Assembly: GCF_020176695.1 (NCBI RefSeq)
Contig: NZ_JAIWIA010000005.1
Coordinates: 1 to 64,000 of the forward strand
DNA length: 64,000 bases
Direction of reading: 5' to 3'
Origin: Massilia sp. MS-15
Lineage (GTDB): Bacteria > Pseudomonadota > Gammaproteobacteria > Burkholderiales > Burkholderiaceae_D
Position numbers and translations under genes: made by a program. The notes beneath the pieces were generated by a model. It had not been told where the DNA came from, did not search any database, and was given only the letters and a program-made list of their open reading frames with translations. Positions 18,494-27,711 of this stretch are shown piece by piece. Positions within the stretch are counted from its first letter, which is position 1. Every line of letters starts with the position of its first letter.

Positions 18494-19093
18494 ATGCCGG
18501 CGCCCATCGAATTCTGGTTCGAGTTCGGCAGCAACTACAGCTACCTGGCGCTGATGCGCATCGAAGAAGAGGCGCGCCGCGCCCAGGTGCCGCTGCACTG
18601 GAAGCCCTTCCTGCTCGGCCCCATCCTGCGCGAACTCGGCTGGCAAAGCTCGCCCTTCGTCGACCAGAAGGAAAAGGGCGAGTACGTCTGGCGCGACATG
18701 GCGCGGCGCGCGGCCAGGTACCGGCTGCCGTTCAGGCGGCCATCGGACTTTCCGCGCCGGGCAGTGCTGCCGATGCGGGTGGCGCTGCTGGGCAGCGCTC
18801 AGCCGTGGATGGGCGAGTTCTGTCGCCGCGTCATGCTGCGCAACTGGGCGCAGGACGCCGCCATCGACAACGACGACTGCGTGCTGGCGGCGCTCGCCGG
18901 ACTGGTCGCCGATCCGTCGGCCATCCTGTTCCAGGCCCGGCAGGAACAGGCCCGGGACGCGCTGCGCGCCCAGACGGCCGAGGCGCGCCGGCTGGGCATC
19001 TTCGGCGCCCCGACCTTCATGGTGGCGGGCGAGATGTTCTGGGGCGACGACCGGCTGGAAGACGCGCTCGACCACGCGCGCAGCCTTGGCTGA
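18494..19093 (+). CDS. 2-hydroxychromene-2-carboxylate isomerase / DsbA-family protein
   Basis: Thioredoxin-fold protein of 199 residues, of the kappa-class GST/HCCA isomerase type. It has the start IEFWFEFGSNYSYLAL (Ser in place of the CxxC), the segment PFLLGPILRELGW, and the end LGIFGAPTFMVAGEMFWGDDRLED. Family members use glutathione in aromatic ring catabolism, but many are generalists and no naphthalene genes are nearby. It starts 8 bp after the HD-GYP stop with GAGG upstream, so it is co-transcribed. Confidence 0.85.
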   Translation: MPAPIEFWFEFGSNYSYLALMRIEEEARRAQVPLHWKPFLLGPILRELGWQSSPFVDQKEKGEYVWRDMARRAARYRLPFRRPSDFPRRAVLPMRVALLGSAQPWMGEFCRRVMLRNWAQDAAIDNDDCVLAALAGLVADPSAILFQARQEQARDALRAQTAEARRLGIFGAPTFMVAGEMFWGDDRLEDALDHARSLG

Positions 19094-19102
19094 GGAGCCG
19101 GT

Positions 19103-20149
19103 TCAGAAGAATTCGGCGGTGTCGTTGGTAGCGATGGTCTGCAGCAGGCCCATGGCCACCAGTTCCTCGTAGTGGCAGGCGCGGTTGCGGCCATTCGCCT
19201 TGGCGAAGTACAGGGCCTGGTCGGCATGGCCCAGCGTCACCACCGGCGAATCGGCGGCGCTGATGCAGGTGAAGCCGACGCTCACCGTGACCCGTCCCAC
19301 CTGGGGGAAGGGATGCGCTTCGACGTTGGTGCGGAAGCGGTCGATGATCTTGCGCGCGTTTTCCAGCGTGGTCGAGCGCAGCAGCACGACGAATTCCTCG
19401 CCGCCGAAGCGGAACACCCGGTCCTGCGAGCGGAACGAGGACTGCAGCAGGTTGGCGACCAGGATCAGCACCTCGTCGCCGTACAAGTGGCCGAAGCGGT
19501 CGTTCACACCCTTGAAATGGTCGACGTCGATCACGGCCAGCCACTGTTTTTCCTCGCCCACGTGCTGGCGCCGCTCGGGCTGGCCCGGCACGCGCAGCTC
19601 GGCGTCGCCCGCCTGCAGCATGCGCGCCAGCTGGTCGTCGAAGGTCTTGCGGTTCAGCAGGCCGGTGAGCGAATCACGCTCGCTGTAGTCGAGCAGGTTC
19701 TGGAAGTTGCGATACACGCTGACGATCCCGCTGATGGTGTGGATCGATTCGGTCGTGAAACCATGTTCGTGCGTGATCTCGAGGCAGGTATGCGCCTTGT
19801 CGCCTACCCAGATCGGCAACCACAGGCGCCGCAGTCCGTTCGGCGCGACGCCTTCGGCGCGCGCATCGTGCGCATCCAGGCAATGTGCCAGTTCGGGATG
19901 GGCGCCAATCGGTTCCCCAGGGGTGCTGCCGTCCTGCGCTTCTTCAGGACAGGCCACGCCGCCGGCGCGGATGCAGGCGCGCGAGCGCACGAAACGCTGT
20001 CCGCATACGGTGGCGATGCTCAGAACACGGGTCTGCAACGCACCCGACAGTTCCTGCACCGCCGAAATCACGGAAACGTCCAGCATCGTGTGATCGCGGT
20101 GGCCAGTCATGTCCACCATGTGTCTCAGCAGGGAATCCATGTCTTTCAC
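19103..20149 (-). CDS. Diguanylate cyclase (GGDEF)
   Basis: Predicted c-di-GMP synthase, 348 residues. The C-terminal half has DSLTGLLNR (159-167), VIDVDHFKGVND and the active site GGEEF (249-253). RSQD at 240-243 is the inhibitory I-site at the right distance. The N-terminal 150 residues look like a GAF-like sensor with several cysteines and histidines (CIRAGGVACPEE). The listed start is GTG 20149; ATG 20140 is equally possible. It ends 9 bp from the convergent isomerase gene and diverges from the Flp pilin operon. Confidence 0.9.
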   Translation of the reverse strand: MKDMDSLLRHMVDMTGHRDHTMLDVSVISAVQELSGALQTRVLSIATVCGQRFVRSRACIRAGGVACPEEAQDGSTPGEPIGAHPELAHCLDAHDARAEGVAPNGLRRLWLPIWVGDKAHTCLEITHEHGFTTESIHTISGIVSVYRNFQNLLDYSERDSLTGLLNRKTFDDQLARMLQAGDAELRVPGQPERRQHVGEEKQWLAVIDVDHFKGVNDRFGHLYGDEVLILVANLLQSSFRSQDRVFRFGGEEFVVLLRSTTLENARKIIDRFRTNVEAHPFPQVGRVTVSVGFTCISAADSPVVTLGHADQALYFAKANGRNRACHYEELVAMGLLQTIATNDTAEFF

Positions 20150-20479
20150 AGAAACGAGTCAAGCAAAAAGCACGGCGTGCTTACGCCAGGTGGTGCCGGA
20201 TTTTCAAGCGCATAAGTGGTATAGGATAAATTGTTTTTGCATTAAAGGCAACTATTCTTAACAGAATTTATCTTTATGCCGGATGAATGAAGCGACCGGC
20301 ATTGGGCGAACGCATCGAATCGTGATGCAATTTTTGGTGGAAATTGTAGGAGGTCAATTGGCCTCCCGAAGCAGTCGCTACAGTGAATTGGCTTGCAGGC
20401 GTGGTTTGCAGAAGTCGAAGACGGGACACCGTCGGCCTGTGGGTACCGTAGCCATCCTCAACCATCAAAAGGAGTTTCA
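20150..20479. other. Intergenic region between diguanylate cyclase and flp
   Basis: 330 bp without a convincing gene. It must hold the divergent promoters. Visible elements are a hairpin ATGCCGG/CCGGCAT (20276-20302) and an imperfect palindrome GGAGGTCAATTGGCCTCC (20349-20366) that could bind a regulator. No confident -35/-10 or sigma-54 site was found. Confidence 0.4.
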
Positions 20480-20668
20480 ATGGGTATGATCGTTTCCAAA
20501 GTAAAAGCCTTCATCGCCGATGAAGACGGTGTGACTGCCATCGAGTACGGACTGATCGCAGCGCTGATCGGTGTCGTCATCGTAGCCAGCGCCGGCGACA
20601 TCGGCACGCGCATCAAGAAGACCTTCGAGTTCATCCGCGATTCGCTGCCGGCCAACCCGGGCAAGTAA
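20480..20668 (+). CDS. flp: Flp/Fap type IVb pilin
   Basis: Major pilin of the Tad system, 62 residues. It shows the class IVb prepilin pattern DEDGVTAIEYGLIAALIGVVIV, with cleavage expected after the Gly before VTAIEY, and a short hydrophilic tail. ATG 20480 has GGAG 5 bases upstream. First gene of the Tad cluster, followed by a strong terminator that should keep pilin messenger more abundant than the rest. Confidence 0.93.
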   Translation: MGMIVSKVKAFIADEDGVTAIEYGLIAALIGVVIVASAGDIGTRIKKTFEFIRDSLPANPGK

Positions 20669-20676
20669 GTGCGGGC

Positions 20677-20708
20677 GCCCCCTGGAGCTGCATGTCCGGG
20701 GGGCTTTT
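20677..20708 (+). terminator. Terminator/attenuator between flp and tadV
   Basis: A 10-bp stem pairs GCCCCCTGGA (20677-20686) with TCCGGGGGGC (20695-20704), loop of 8, followed by TTTT. Confidence 0.8.
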
Positions 20709-20729
20709 CCTTGTGACGAGGAGCGCACC

Positions 20730-21251
20730 ATGCCTGTCGCACCCTATCTCGATACCCTGCTGCTGCTGATGGTGACGGCGGCCGCGATCAATGACCTGAA
20801 CAGCCGCAAGATTCCCAACCGCCTGCTGCTGGGCGCATTGTCCGGCGCGCTGCTCTTGCACGCCTTGTCGCCGACTCCTGGCCAGTCCCTGCTGTCCGCG
20901 GCGGGCGGGGCGCTCACCGGGCTGGCCATCTTCCTTCCCTTTTACCTGCTGCGCGGCATGGCCGCTGGCGACGTCAAGATGATGGCGACGGTGGGTGCAT
21001 TCACCGGGCCTGCGACCGTGCTGGACATCGCCGTGCTGGCCTGGTGTGCCGGCGGGGCGATGGCGCTTGCCATCCTCGCCTGCCGCGGCCGTTTGTGGCT
21101 GGCCCTGCTGAACCTGTGGCACCTGCTGCGCCTTACCCTGCTGCGACTGCCCGCCACGCTGCCACCGTCCCGCAACAGCGCCGGCTCGATGCCCTATGGC
21201 CTGGCGATCGCCGCCGGCACGATGGTTTTCCTGATCGGCCGCTACAGCTGA
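20730..21251 (+). CDS. tadV: Prepilin peptidase TadV/CpaA
   Basis: A24-family prepilin peptidase, 173 residues with about five membrane helices. The two catalytic aspartates are visible: D in INDLNSRKIPN (about residue 22) and D in AAGDVKMM (about 77). It lacks the N-methylase domain, as is normal for TadV/CpaA. It would process Flp in the inner membrane. ATG 20730 follows GAGGAG. Confidence 0.92.
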   Translation: MPVAPYLDTLLLLMVTAAAINDLNSRKIPNRLLLGALSGALLLHALSPTPGQSLLSAAGGALTGLAIFLPFYLLRGMAAGDVKMMATVGAFTGPATVLDIAVLAWCAGGAMALAILACRGRLWLALLNLWHLLRLTLLRLPATLPPSRNSAGSMPYGLAIAAGTMVFLIGRYS

Positions 21252-21405
21252 ATTCCCGGCACCGCTTCCTTGGCGGGAGTCAAACGGATGGGAAAGGGCG
21301 GTGGCTAGAATCAATTTAATCACGGTAAGGCAATGGGTATCGAGGCCTGGGGCCGCCTGTCAGCTGCCGTGCCGGCAATGCAGTTCGTAACCTGGGAGAG
21401 ACCCG

Positions 21406-22245
21406 ATGAAAGACAAGCGTGCCGTGATTGTCATGGCGCTCGCGATCCTGTCCGGCCTGGCCGCGGTGGTGCTGGCCGGACTCTGGCTGCTGCGGCAGCC
21501 GCCGGCCAAGGCTGGGCGCATCGTGGTGGCGGCCAGCGACATCAGCATCGGACAGCGCCTGACGCCCGAGATGCTGAAGCTGGCCGACTGGCCGGCCAAC
21601 AGCGTGCCGAAAGGGGCCTTCGACGACCCGCGCAAGCTTGGCGGCCGGGTGCTCCGGACCAGCATCGTCGCCGGCGACCCGGTGAGCGAAGCCAAGCTGG
21701 CGCCGGCCGGCACCCTGGGCGGCCTGTCGGCCCTGATCACCGAAGGCAAGCGCGCCATCACGGTACGGGTGAACGACGTGGTCGGGGTGGCCGGATTCGC
21801 CCTGCCGGGCAACTACGTCGACATCATCGTCAGCACCGAGACCGAAGCGCAGCCGCAGGACGCCAGCGCACGCGAGCGCAGCATCTCGAAGATCGTGCTG
21901 GAGCGGATCCTGGTGCTGGCGGTGGCGCAGGAAGTGAACCGCGACGAAACCAGGCCGAAGGTGGTGAACGCCGTCACGCTCGAAGTCACGCCGGAGCAGG
22001 CCGAGCAGCTCGACCTTGCCCGTAGCGTCGGCACGCTCTCGCTGGCGCTGCGCAACCAGGTCGATCCGGCTGCGGCGCGCACCCTGGGCGCCACCAAGCA
22101 GGACCTGCTGCCGCCCCCGGCCGCACCGGTCAAGCCGGTCGCGCTGGCGGTGCGCAGCCCGCGGCCCCAGGCGCCCGGGCCGGCGCCGCGACGCGATTGC
22201 GTGAAGGTCATCAACGGCCTGCACGCTTCCAGCGAATGCTTCTGA
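21406..22245 (+). CDS. cpaB: Flp pilus assembly protein CpaB/RcpC
   Basis: Periplasmic pilus assembly protein, 279 residues. It has an N-terminal membrane anchor (VIVMALAILSGLAAVVLAGLWLL) and a SAF-like domain (VVAASDISIGQRLTPEMLKLADWP). The RcpC/CpaB C-terminal domain includes RAITVRVNDVVGVAGFALPGNYVDII. ATG 21406 follows GGGAGA. It lies 17 bp before cpaC in the same operon. Confidence 0.92.
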   Translation: MKDKRAVIVMALAILSGLAAVVLAGLWLLRQPPAKAGRIVVAASDISIGQRLTPEMLKLADWPANSVPKGAFDDPRKLGGRVLRTSIVAGDPVSEAKLAPAGTLGGLSALITEGKRAITVRVNDVVGVAGFALPGNYVDIIVSTETEAQPQDASARERSISKIVLERILVLAVAQEVNRDETRPKVVNAVTLEVTPEQAEQLDLARSVGTLSLALRNQVDPAAARTLGATKQDLLPPPAAPVKPVALAVRSPRPQAPGPAPRRDCVKVINGLHASSECF

Positions 22246-22261
22246 CCCCACCGATGCGGAA

Positions 22262-23833
22262 ATGGATGCCATGAACAGACGCCCCACATTCGGCGGGATC
22301 GCCGCCGGCCTGATGCTCGCCACCCTCGTGCCGGTGCATGCCACCGCGGCTGCAGCCGCAAAAAAACCTTCCGCTGCGCCGGTCACGCGCAGCCAGCCCG
22401 CAGCCGGCTGCAGCAGCGCATCCGCGCGCCCCACCACGCTCTCGCTCGCGATGGGCAAGTCGACCATGCTGCGGTTGCCGGAAAAAGTGGCGCACCGCAG
22501 CGTCGGCAATCCCGCCATCGTGCAGGCGATGCTGGTGGCGCCGGACACCCTGTACGTGGCCGGCATCGATGTCGGCACCACCAACATGATCGTGCAGGGC
22601 AGGAGCGGCTTGTGCAGCGTGATGGACATCGTGGTGGCGATGGATCCGGCCGCGCTGCAGGCGACCCTGGCTGCCGCGCTGCCGGAGGAGAAGGACATCC
22701 GGGTGATGACGGCCGCCGATTCCCTGGTCCTGGCCGGCACCGTCAGCGACGCCGGCGCGATGGCGCGCGCGCTGGAGCTGGCCGGTGCCTATGTGCGGCG
22801 GCCGCTGCGCCAGCTGCCATCGGTCGGCACCGACGGCGAGGCCGGTGGCGTCGTCGCCCTCGGCAGCGGTGCTGGCGGTGGTGCCGTCCAGGGCGCGGAA
22901 ACGCGCGTGGTCAACCTGCTGAGCGTCAGCGCGCCGCAGCAGGTACAGCTCGAGGTCAAGGTGGCCGAGGTCTCGAAAAGCCTGCTCGAACGTCTCGAGA
23001 CGCGCGCCCGCTTCAGTTTCGGCTCCGGCAACTGGATGACGACCCTGGTGTCGAATTTCCTGAGCGGGCGCGCGCTGCCCGGCGAAGAGACGCTGCGCAC
23101 CAGGGGCGGCCGGCTGGTGGGCGACACCGACAAGAAGGACAGCCTGGTGCGCGTGCTGGCCGAGCCCAACGTACTGGCCATCAGCGGTCAGGAGGGCAGC
23201 TTCCTGGCCGGCGGCAAGTTCTACATCCCGGTGGCCCAGGACGACAATCGCATCACGCTCGAGGAAAAGGAATTCGGCGTCGGCCTGCGCTTCACCCCGA
23301 CGGTGCTGGCGGGCGGACGCATCAACCTGCGGGTGGCGCCGGAAGTGTCCGAACTGTCGCGCGAAGGGATCGGCGTATCGGCCCTCGGCTTCAACGGCGC
23401 CGCGATCCTGCCGGTGCTGACCACGCGGCGCGCCAGCACCACGGTCCAGTTGTACGACGGCCAGAGCTTCGCCATCGGAGGCCTGGTCCGCAACAACCTG
23501 GTGGCCAATCTGAAAGGACTGCCGATGCTGGGCGAAGTGCCGATCCTGGGCGCGCTGTTTCGCAGCACCGATTACCAGCAGGACCGTACCGAGCTGGTGT
23601 TCGTGATCACGGCGCGCCTGGTCAAGCCGCTGCCTGGCGCCGCTTATTCACTGCCGACCGACAAGGTCGGCATTCCGACCCGCGGCGAGGTGCTGCTCGG
23701 AGGACGGCTGGAGGGCGCCCCACCGGCCAGCACCACGGCAGCCGCATCATCCGTGTCGTCCGCGTCGTCCGCATCGTCCGCATCGGCGCCGGCGGCCACC
23801 CGTGCCAGCGCGGCCGCCGGCGTCGAACCCTAA
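22262..23833 (+). CDS. cpaC: Tad outer-membrane secretin CpaC/RcpA
   Basis: Secretin of the Tad pilus, 523 residues. A signal peptide is followed by the pilus N-domain (LAMGKSTMLRLPEK), a BON-like segment (IRVMTAADSLVLAGTVSD), and the secretin core from about residue 210, with EPNVLAISGQEGSFLAGG and the closing KGLPMLGEVPILGALF. The tail is low-complexity Ser/Ala coded by a 9-bp tandem repeat. ATG 22271 is an alternative start. Confidence 0.93.
   Translation: MDAMNRRPTFGGIAAGLMLATLVPVHATAAAAAKKPSAAPVTRSQPAAGCSSASARPTTLSLAMGKSTMLRLPEKVAHRSVGNPAIVQAMLVAPDTLYVAGIDVGTTNMIVQGRSGLCSVMDIVVAMDPAALQATLAAALPEEKDIRVMTAADSLVLAGTVSDAGAMARALELAGAYVRRPLRQLPSVGTDGEAGGVVALGSGAGGGAVQGAETRVVNLLSVSAPQQVQLEVKVAEVSKSLLERLETRARFSFGSGNWMTTLVSNFLSGRALPGEETLRTRGGRLVGDTDKKDSLVRVLAEPNVLAISGQEGSFLAGGKFYIPVAQDDNRITLEEKEFGVGLRFTPTVLAGGRINLRVAPEVSELSREGIGVSALGFNGAAILPVLTTRRASTTVQLYDGQSFAIGGLVRNNLVANLKGLPMLGEVPILGALFRSTDYQQDRTELVFVITARLVKPLPGAAYSLPTDKVGIPTRGEVLLGGRLEGAPPASTTAAASSVSSASSASSASAPAATRASAAAGVEP
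23743..23787 (+). repeat. 9-bp tandem repeat at the end of cpaC
   Basis: About five imperfect copies of the unit GCNTCGTCC (GCATCATCC, GTGTCGTCC, GCGTCGTCC, GCATCGTCC, GCATCGGCG) encode a Ser/Ala-rich tail. The period is a multiple of three, so copy changes would keep frame. Confidence 0.7.
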
Positions 23834-23845
23834 CCAGGAGCTCCC

Positions 23846-24133
23846 GTGAGTACCATCCGCAAGATACCGCTGGCGCTCGTGCTGGCATCCTTCGGCGCCT
23901 GCCTGCATGGCTGCGCGCACACGACGCCCGAATGGGACCGGCAATTCGGCGCAGCCACGCGCGCCAACCTGGCGGCCCAGGTACTCGACCCCGGGGCGGC
24001 GGCCAACCGGCAGCCCGCCACCGGCATCGATGGCCGCGCGGCCAAGGGCGCGCACGACCGCTACCAGCACAGCTTCGCCGAGCCCGAGCGCATGCCACCG
24101 GCGATCTTCATCAGCGCTGGCGGCGCGCGCTGA
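23846..24133 (+). CDS. Small Tad-locus lipoprotein (CpaD position)
   Basis: Predicted lipoprotein of 95 residues. Signal peptide IRKIPLALVLASFGACLHGC puts the lipidated cysteine at residue 23. The mature part contains PEWDRQFGAATRANLAAQVLDPGAAANR, which resembles the conserved CpaD segment (FG-ATRANLAAQVLDP), but the protein is much shorter than full CpaD. The start is GTG with AGGAG upstream. It sits between secretin and cpaE, exactly where cpaD/rcpB is found in other Tad loci. Confidence 0.82.
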   Translation: MSTIRKIPLALVLASFGACLHGCAHTTPEWDRQFGAATRANLAAQVLDPGAAANRQPATGIDGRAAKGAHDRYQHSFAEPERMPPAIFISAGGAR

Positions 24134-24160
24134 AACCTGCCGTCCACCAGCCTGCCCGCC

Positions 24161-25336
24161 ATGAAAGCCTTGCTCATCAGCCGCGCCAGCCAGCTCCATG
24201 CGGAGATCGCCTCCCTGGGCGCTGCGCGCGCGCCGCTGCTGGAGGTCTGCGCCGTACGCGCCAGCCTGCGCGAGGCGCTCGACCGGCCGGAAAGCGCCAG
24301 CCTCCAGTTGCTCATCGTCGACGCCAGCGAGATCGAACCCTCGGAAGCGGCATTGCTCGAACGCCTCGGACGCCAGTATCCGGGCACGCAGCTGATGCTG
24401 CTGGCCGACCAGCATCACCCGGAACTGCTGATCCGCGCCATGCGCGCGGGCGTGCGCGACGTCCTGCAGCTGCCGCTGGTACAGCGCGCCTTCCATGAGG
24501 CACTGGACCGGGCCGCCGCCGCCGCCGGCATCTCGACCCTGCGCGAGGGGAAGGTACTGGCCTTCATCGCCTGCAAGGGCGGCAGCGGCGCCACCTTCAT
24601 CTCCACCAATTTCGGATACGCGCTCGCCACCCTGTCGGCCAAGCGGGTGCTGCTGATCGACCTGAACCGGCAATTCGGCGATGCCGCGCTGTACGTGTCC
24701 GACCAGAAGCCGGCGATGACCCTGTCCGACGTCTGCGCCCAGATCGCGCGCGTGGATGGGCCTTTCCTCGAATCGTGCGTGGTGCACGTGACTCCCGGCT
24801 TCGGCGTGCTGGCGGCGGCCGACGACGCGGCCCACGCGAAAGAGGCCAGGCCGGAACACATCGACAGCATCCTGCGCGTGGCGCGCCAGCACTACGATTA
24901 CGTGCTGCTCGACATCGGCCGCCAGATCGACGCGGTTTCGCTGCGCGCACTGGACGTCACCGACACCATCTATCCGGTGTTGCAGCTGGCCCTGCCCGAT
25001 ATCCGCGACGCGCGCCGCCTGCTCGACATCTTCCGCTCGCTCGGCTACGCGCTGGACGACATCCGCCTGATCGTCAACCGCTACGAGAAGGGCGGCAAGC
25101 TGCGCCTGCAGGACCTGCACACGGCGCTCGGCTGCGAAGTCGTGCATACCTTCCCCAACGATTACGTCGCCGTCACCGATTCGGTGAACCAGGGCGTGCC
25201 TGTACTGCAGCTGTCGCGTGCCAGCGCGGCGGCGCGCAGCCTGGTCGAACTGGTGGAACTGGTGACCGGCAGCCGCGTCCAGGAGAGCCGCGGCCTGCTC
25301 GAGCGCCTGTTCGGGCGCGGCGAGCCGAACGACTGA
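24161..25336 (+). CDS. cpaE: Tad localisation ATPase-like protein CpaE/TadZ
   Basis: Pilus localisation protein, 391 residues. The N-terminal atypical receiver domain (1-120) is followed by a MinD/ParA-like domain starting VLAFIACKGGSGATFISTNF. The deviant Walker A reads KGGSGAT, lacking the usual GKT lysine, as is typical of TadZ. LLIDLNRQFGDAALY and YVLLDIGRQIDAVS are the Walker A' and B regions. Part of the contiguous Tad operon, 27 bp before cpaF. Confidence 0.92.
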   Translation: MKALLISRASQLHAEIASLGAARAPLLEVCAVRASLREALDRPESASLQLLIVDASEIEPSEAALLERLGRQYPGTQLMLLADQHHPELLIRAMRAGVRDVLQLPLVQRAFHEALDRAAAAAGISTLREGKVLAFIACKGGSGATFISTNFGYALATLSAKRVLLIDLNRQFGDAALYVSDQKPAMTLSDVCAQIARVDGPFLESCVVHVTPGFGVLAAADDAAHAKEARPEHIDSILRVARQHYDYVLLDIGRQIDAVSLRALDVTDTIYPVLQLALPDIRDARRLLDIFRSLGYALDDIRLIVNRYEKGGKLRLQDLHTALGCEVVHTFPNDYVAVTDSVNQGVPVLQLSRASAAARSLVELVELVTGSRVQESRGLLERLFGRGEPND

Positions 25337-25363
25337 ACGCCATGCCATCTTCCGGAGCAAGCC

Positions 25364-26710
25364 ATGTCAATACGTGAGCGCCTCGCGGGCGCCGTCCAGG
25401 AGAGCCAGTCCGGCTCCCTGGCAATGGAAACCGGCACCCAGGCCTACCAGGACCTCAGGAGGCTGATGCACCAGATGATCCTGGAACGCATCGACCTCGA
25501 ACGCCTCCAGCGCCTCACCGCCGAGCAGCTCAAGCACGAACTGGCCCTGCTCATCCAGCGCATCATCGAGGAAGAGCGGATCGTGCTGAACCAGCACGAA
25601 CGCCACCAGCTGGTGCGCGACATCCAGAACGAGATGCTGGGCTTCGGTCCGCTCGAGCCGCTGCTGAACGATCCGGCGGTCTCCGACATCCTGGTCAACA
25701 CCGCCAGCCAGGTCTATGTCGAGCGCCGCGGCAGGCTGGAGCTCACCGCCGTCAGTTTCCATGACAATGCCCACCTGATGAAGATCATCGAGAAGATCGT
25801 GTCGCGCGTGGGGCGGCGGGTGGATGAATCGAGCCCGATGGTCGATGCGCGCCTGCCGGACGGTTCGCGCGTGAATGCCATCATCCCGCCGCTGGCGGTG
25901 GACGGGCCGCTGCTGTCGATCCGCCGCTTCGGCGCCACCCCGTTGGCGGTGCAGGACCTGCTCGACTACAAGAGCCTGACGCCGCCCATGCTCAAGGTGC
26001 TGGAATGCCTGGGCGTGGCGAAGGTCAACATCCTGATCTCGGGCGGTACCGGCAGCGGTAAGACCACGCTGCTGAACCTGATTTCCGGTTTCATCCCGGC
26101 CAGCGAGCGGATCGTGACGATCGAGGACGCGGCCGAGCTGCAGCTGCGCCAGCCGCACGTGGTGCGCCTGGAAACGCGGCCGCCGAACATCGAAGGCAAG
26201 GGCGAAGTGAACCAGCGCGCCCTGGTGCGCAATGCGCTGCGCATGCGGCCCGACCGCATCATCGTGGGCGAGGTGCGCGGCGCCGAGGCCTTCGACATGC
26301 TGCAGGCGATGAACACCGGCCACGAAGGCTCGCTGGCGACGATCCACGCGAACTCCCCGCGCGACGCGCTGGCGCGCCTGGAAAACATGGTCAGCATGGC
26401 CGGCATGAACCTGTCGGTGCGCGCGGTGCGCCAGCAGATCGTGTCGGCGGTGACAGTGGTGCTGCAGATGACACGCCTGACCGATGGCGCGCGCAAGCTG
26501 GTCAGCCTGCAGGAAATCACCGGCATGGAAGGGGAGGTCATCTCGATGCAGGAGATCTTCCGTTTCGAGCAGACCGGCGTGGCGCCCGATGGACGGGTCA
26601 CGGGCCGCTTCAGCGCCACCGGGGTCCGTCCGCGCTTCGCCGACCGCTTCAGGATGTATGGCGTGCCGGTGCCGGAAGACAGTTTCGACCCCGACCGCAG
26701 CTTCGAGTAG
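25364..26710 (+). CDS. cpaF: Tad secretion ATPase CpaF/TadA
   Basis: Hexameric type II/IV secretion ATPase, 448 residues, that powers Flp pilus assembly. Walker [13 protein letters not shown], the Asp box, Walker B-type [38 protein letters not shown] region and His box are intact. ATG 25364 follows CCGGAG. It is followed 8 bp later by tadB. Confidence 0.95.
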   Translation: MSIRERLAGAVQESQSGSLAMETGTQAYQDLRRLMHQMILERIDLERLQRLTAEQLKHELALLIQRIIEEERIVLNQHERHQLVRDIQNEMLGFGPLEPLLNDPAVSDILVNTASQVYVERRGRLELTAVSFHDNAHLMKIIEKIVSRVGRRVDESSPMVDARLPDGSRVNAIIPPLAVDGPLLSIRRFGATPLAVQDLLDYKSLTPPMLKVLECLGVAKVNILISGGTGSGKTTLLNLISGFIPASERIVTIEDAAELQLRQPHVVRLETRPPNIEGKGEVNQRALVRNALRMRPDRIIVGEVRGAEAFDMLQAMNTGHEGSLATIHANSPRDALARLENMVSMAGMNLSVRAVRQQIVSAVTVVLQMTRLTDGARKLVSLQEITGMEGEVISMQEIFRFEQTGVAPDGRVTGRFSATGVRPRFADRFRMYGVPVPEDSFDPDRSFE

Positions 26711-26718
26711 GGAGGCGC

Positions 26719-27696
26719 ATGGACGCACTATTCTATGCTTTCGTGGTGTTCCTGTTCGCGGCGGCGGTGCTGGCGATCGAGGGCATGTACCTGTGGTGGG
26801 TGGGAAGCCATGGCGCGGCCGCGCGCCGGGTGGCGCGCCGCCTGCAGCTGATGTCCGGTGCGCCGGCGCGCGGCGGCGAGCGGATCTCGATCCTCAAGCA
26901 ACGGCCCTACAGCGGCAACGCCGGCATCGACCGCTTCCTGCACCGCTTCACGCTGGCGCAGCGCATCGATGCCTTGCTGGTACAGGCCGGCGCTACACGG
27001 ACGGTCGCGCAGTTCCTGGCCTGGTCCGCCGCCTGCATGCTCGGCGCCGCCCTGCTGTCGCTGGCGTGGCTGCTGCCGGCGCCCGTACAGGCAGCGGCTG
27101 CGGCGCTTGGCCTGGTGCTGCCATGGCTCCTGCTGCGCCGGATGCGCCAGCGGCGTTTGATCCGCATCGAGCAGCAGCTGCCCGATGCCGCCGACTTCAT
27201 CGCGCGCTCGCTGCGCGCCGGCCACTCTTTCGGCAATGTCCTGCAGATCGTCGGCAACGAGCTGGCCGAGCCGCTGGGCGGCGAGTTCCGCATCGCGCGC
27301 GAGCAGATCAACTATGGGGTGCCGGTGAACGAAGCGCTGCATGCGATGGCGGCGCGCATTCCGCTGACCGACCTGCGCTACCTGGTCATCGCAGTGCTGA
27401 TCCAGCGCGAATCCGGCGGCAACCTGGCCGAGATCCTGGCGAGCATCGGTGCCATCATCCGCGCCCGCCTGAAGCTGGTGGCGCACGTGCGCGTCCTGTC
27501 GGCCGAAGGACGGCTGTCGGCGCTGATCCTGACCATCCTGCCCTTCGTGGTGCTGGCCCTGATGCTGGCGACCAATCCGCAGTATGTCAGCCTGCTGTGG
27601 ACCGATCCGCAGGGCCAGCGCATGCTCGGCTTCGGCCTGGCCATGATCGTGGTCGGCATCGTCTGGCTGCGTCGCATCATCCGCATTCGCATCTAG
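26719..27696 (+). CDS. tadB: Tad inner-membrane platform protein TadB
   Basis: Type II secretion F-like domain protein, 325 residues. The cytoplasmic domain ([22 protein letters not shown] to [23 protein letters not shown]) lies between N-terminal and C-terminal membrane helices. It starts after GGGAGG. Forms the platform with TadC. Confidence 0.93.
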   Translation: MDALFYAFVVFLFAAAVLAIEGMYLWWVGSHGAAARRVARRLQLMSGAPARGGERISILKQRPYSGNAGIDRFLHRFTLAQRIDALLVQAGATRTVAQFLAWSAACMLGAALLSLAWLLPAPVQAAAAALGLVLPWLLLRRMRQRRLIRIEQQLPDAADFIARSLRAGHSFGNVLQIVGNELAEPLGGEFRIAREQINYGVPVNEALHAMAARIPLTDLRYLVIAVLIQRESGGNLAEILASIGAIIRARLKLVAHVRVLSAEGRLSALILTILPFVVLALMLATNPQYVSLLWTDPQGQRMLGFGLAMIVVGIVWLRRIIRIRI

Positions 27697-27711
27697 AGCC
27701 CGGAGCCAAGC

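Noticed and set aside
20283..20489. 68-codon open frame upstream of flp
   Set aside because: It overlaps the flp start, has no ribosome site and no coding-like pattern.
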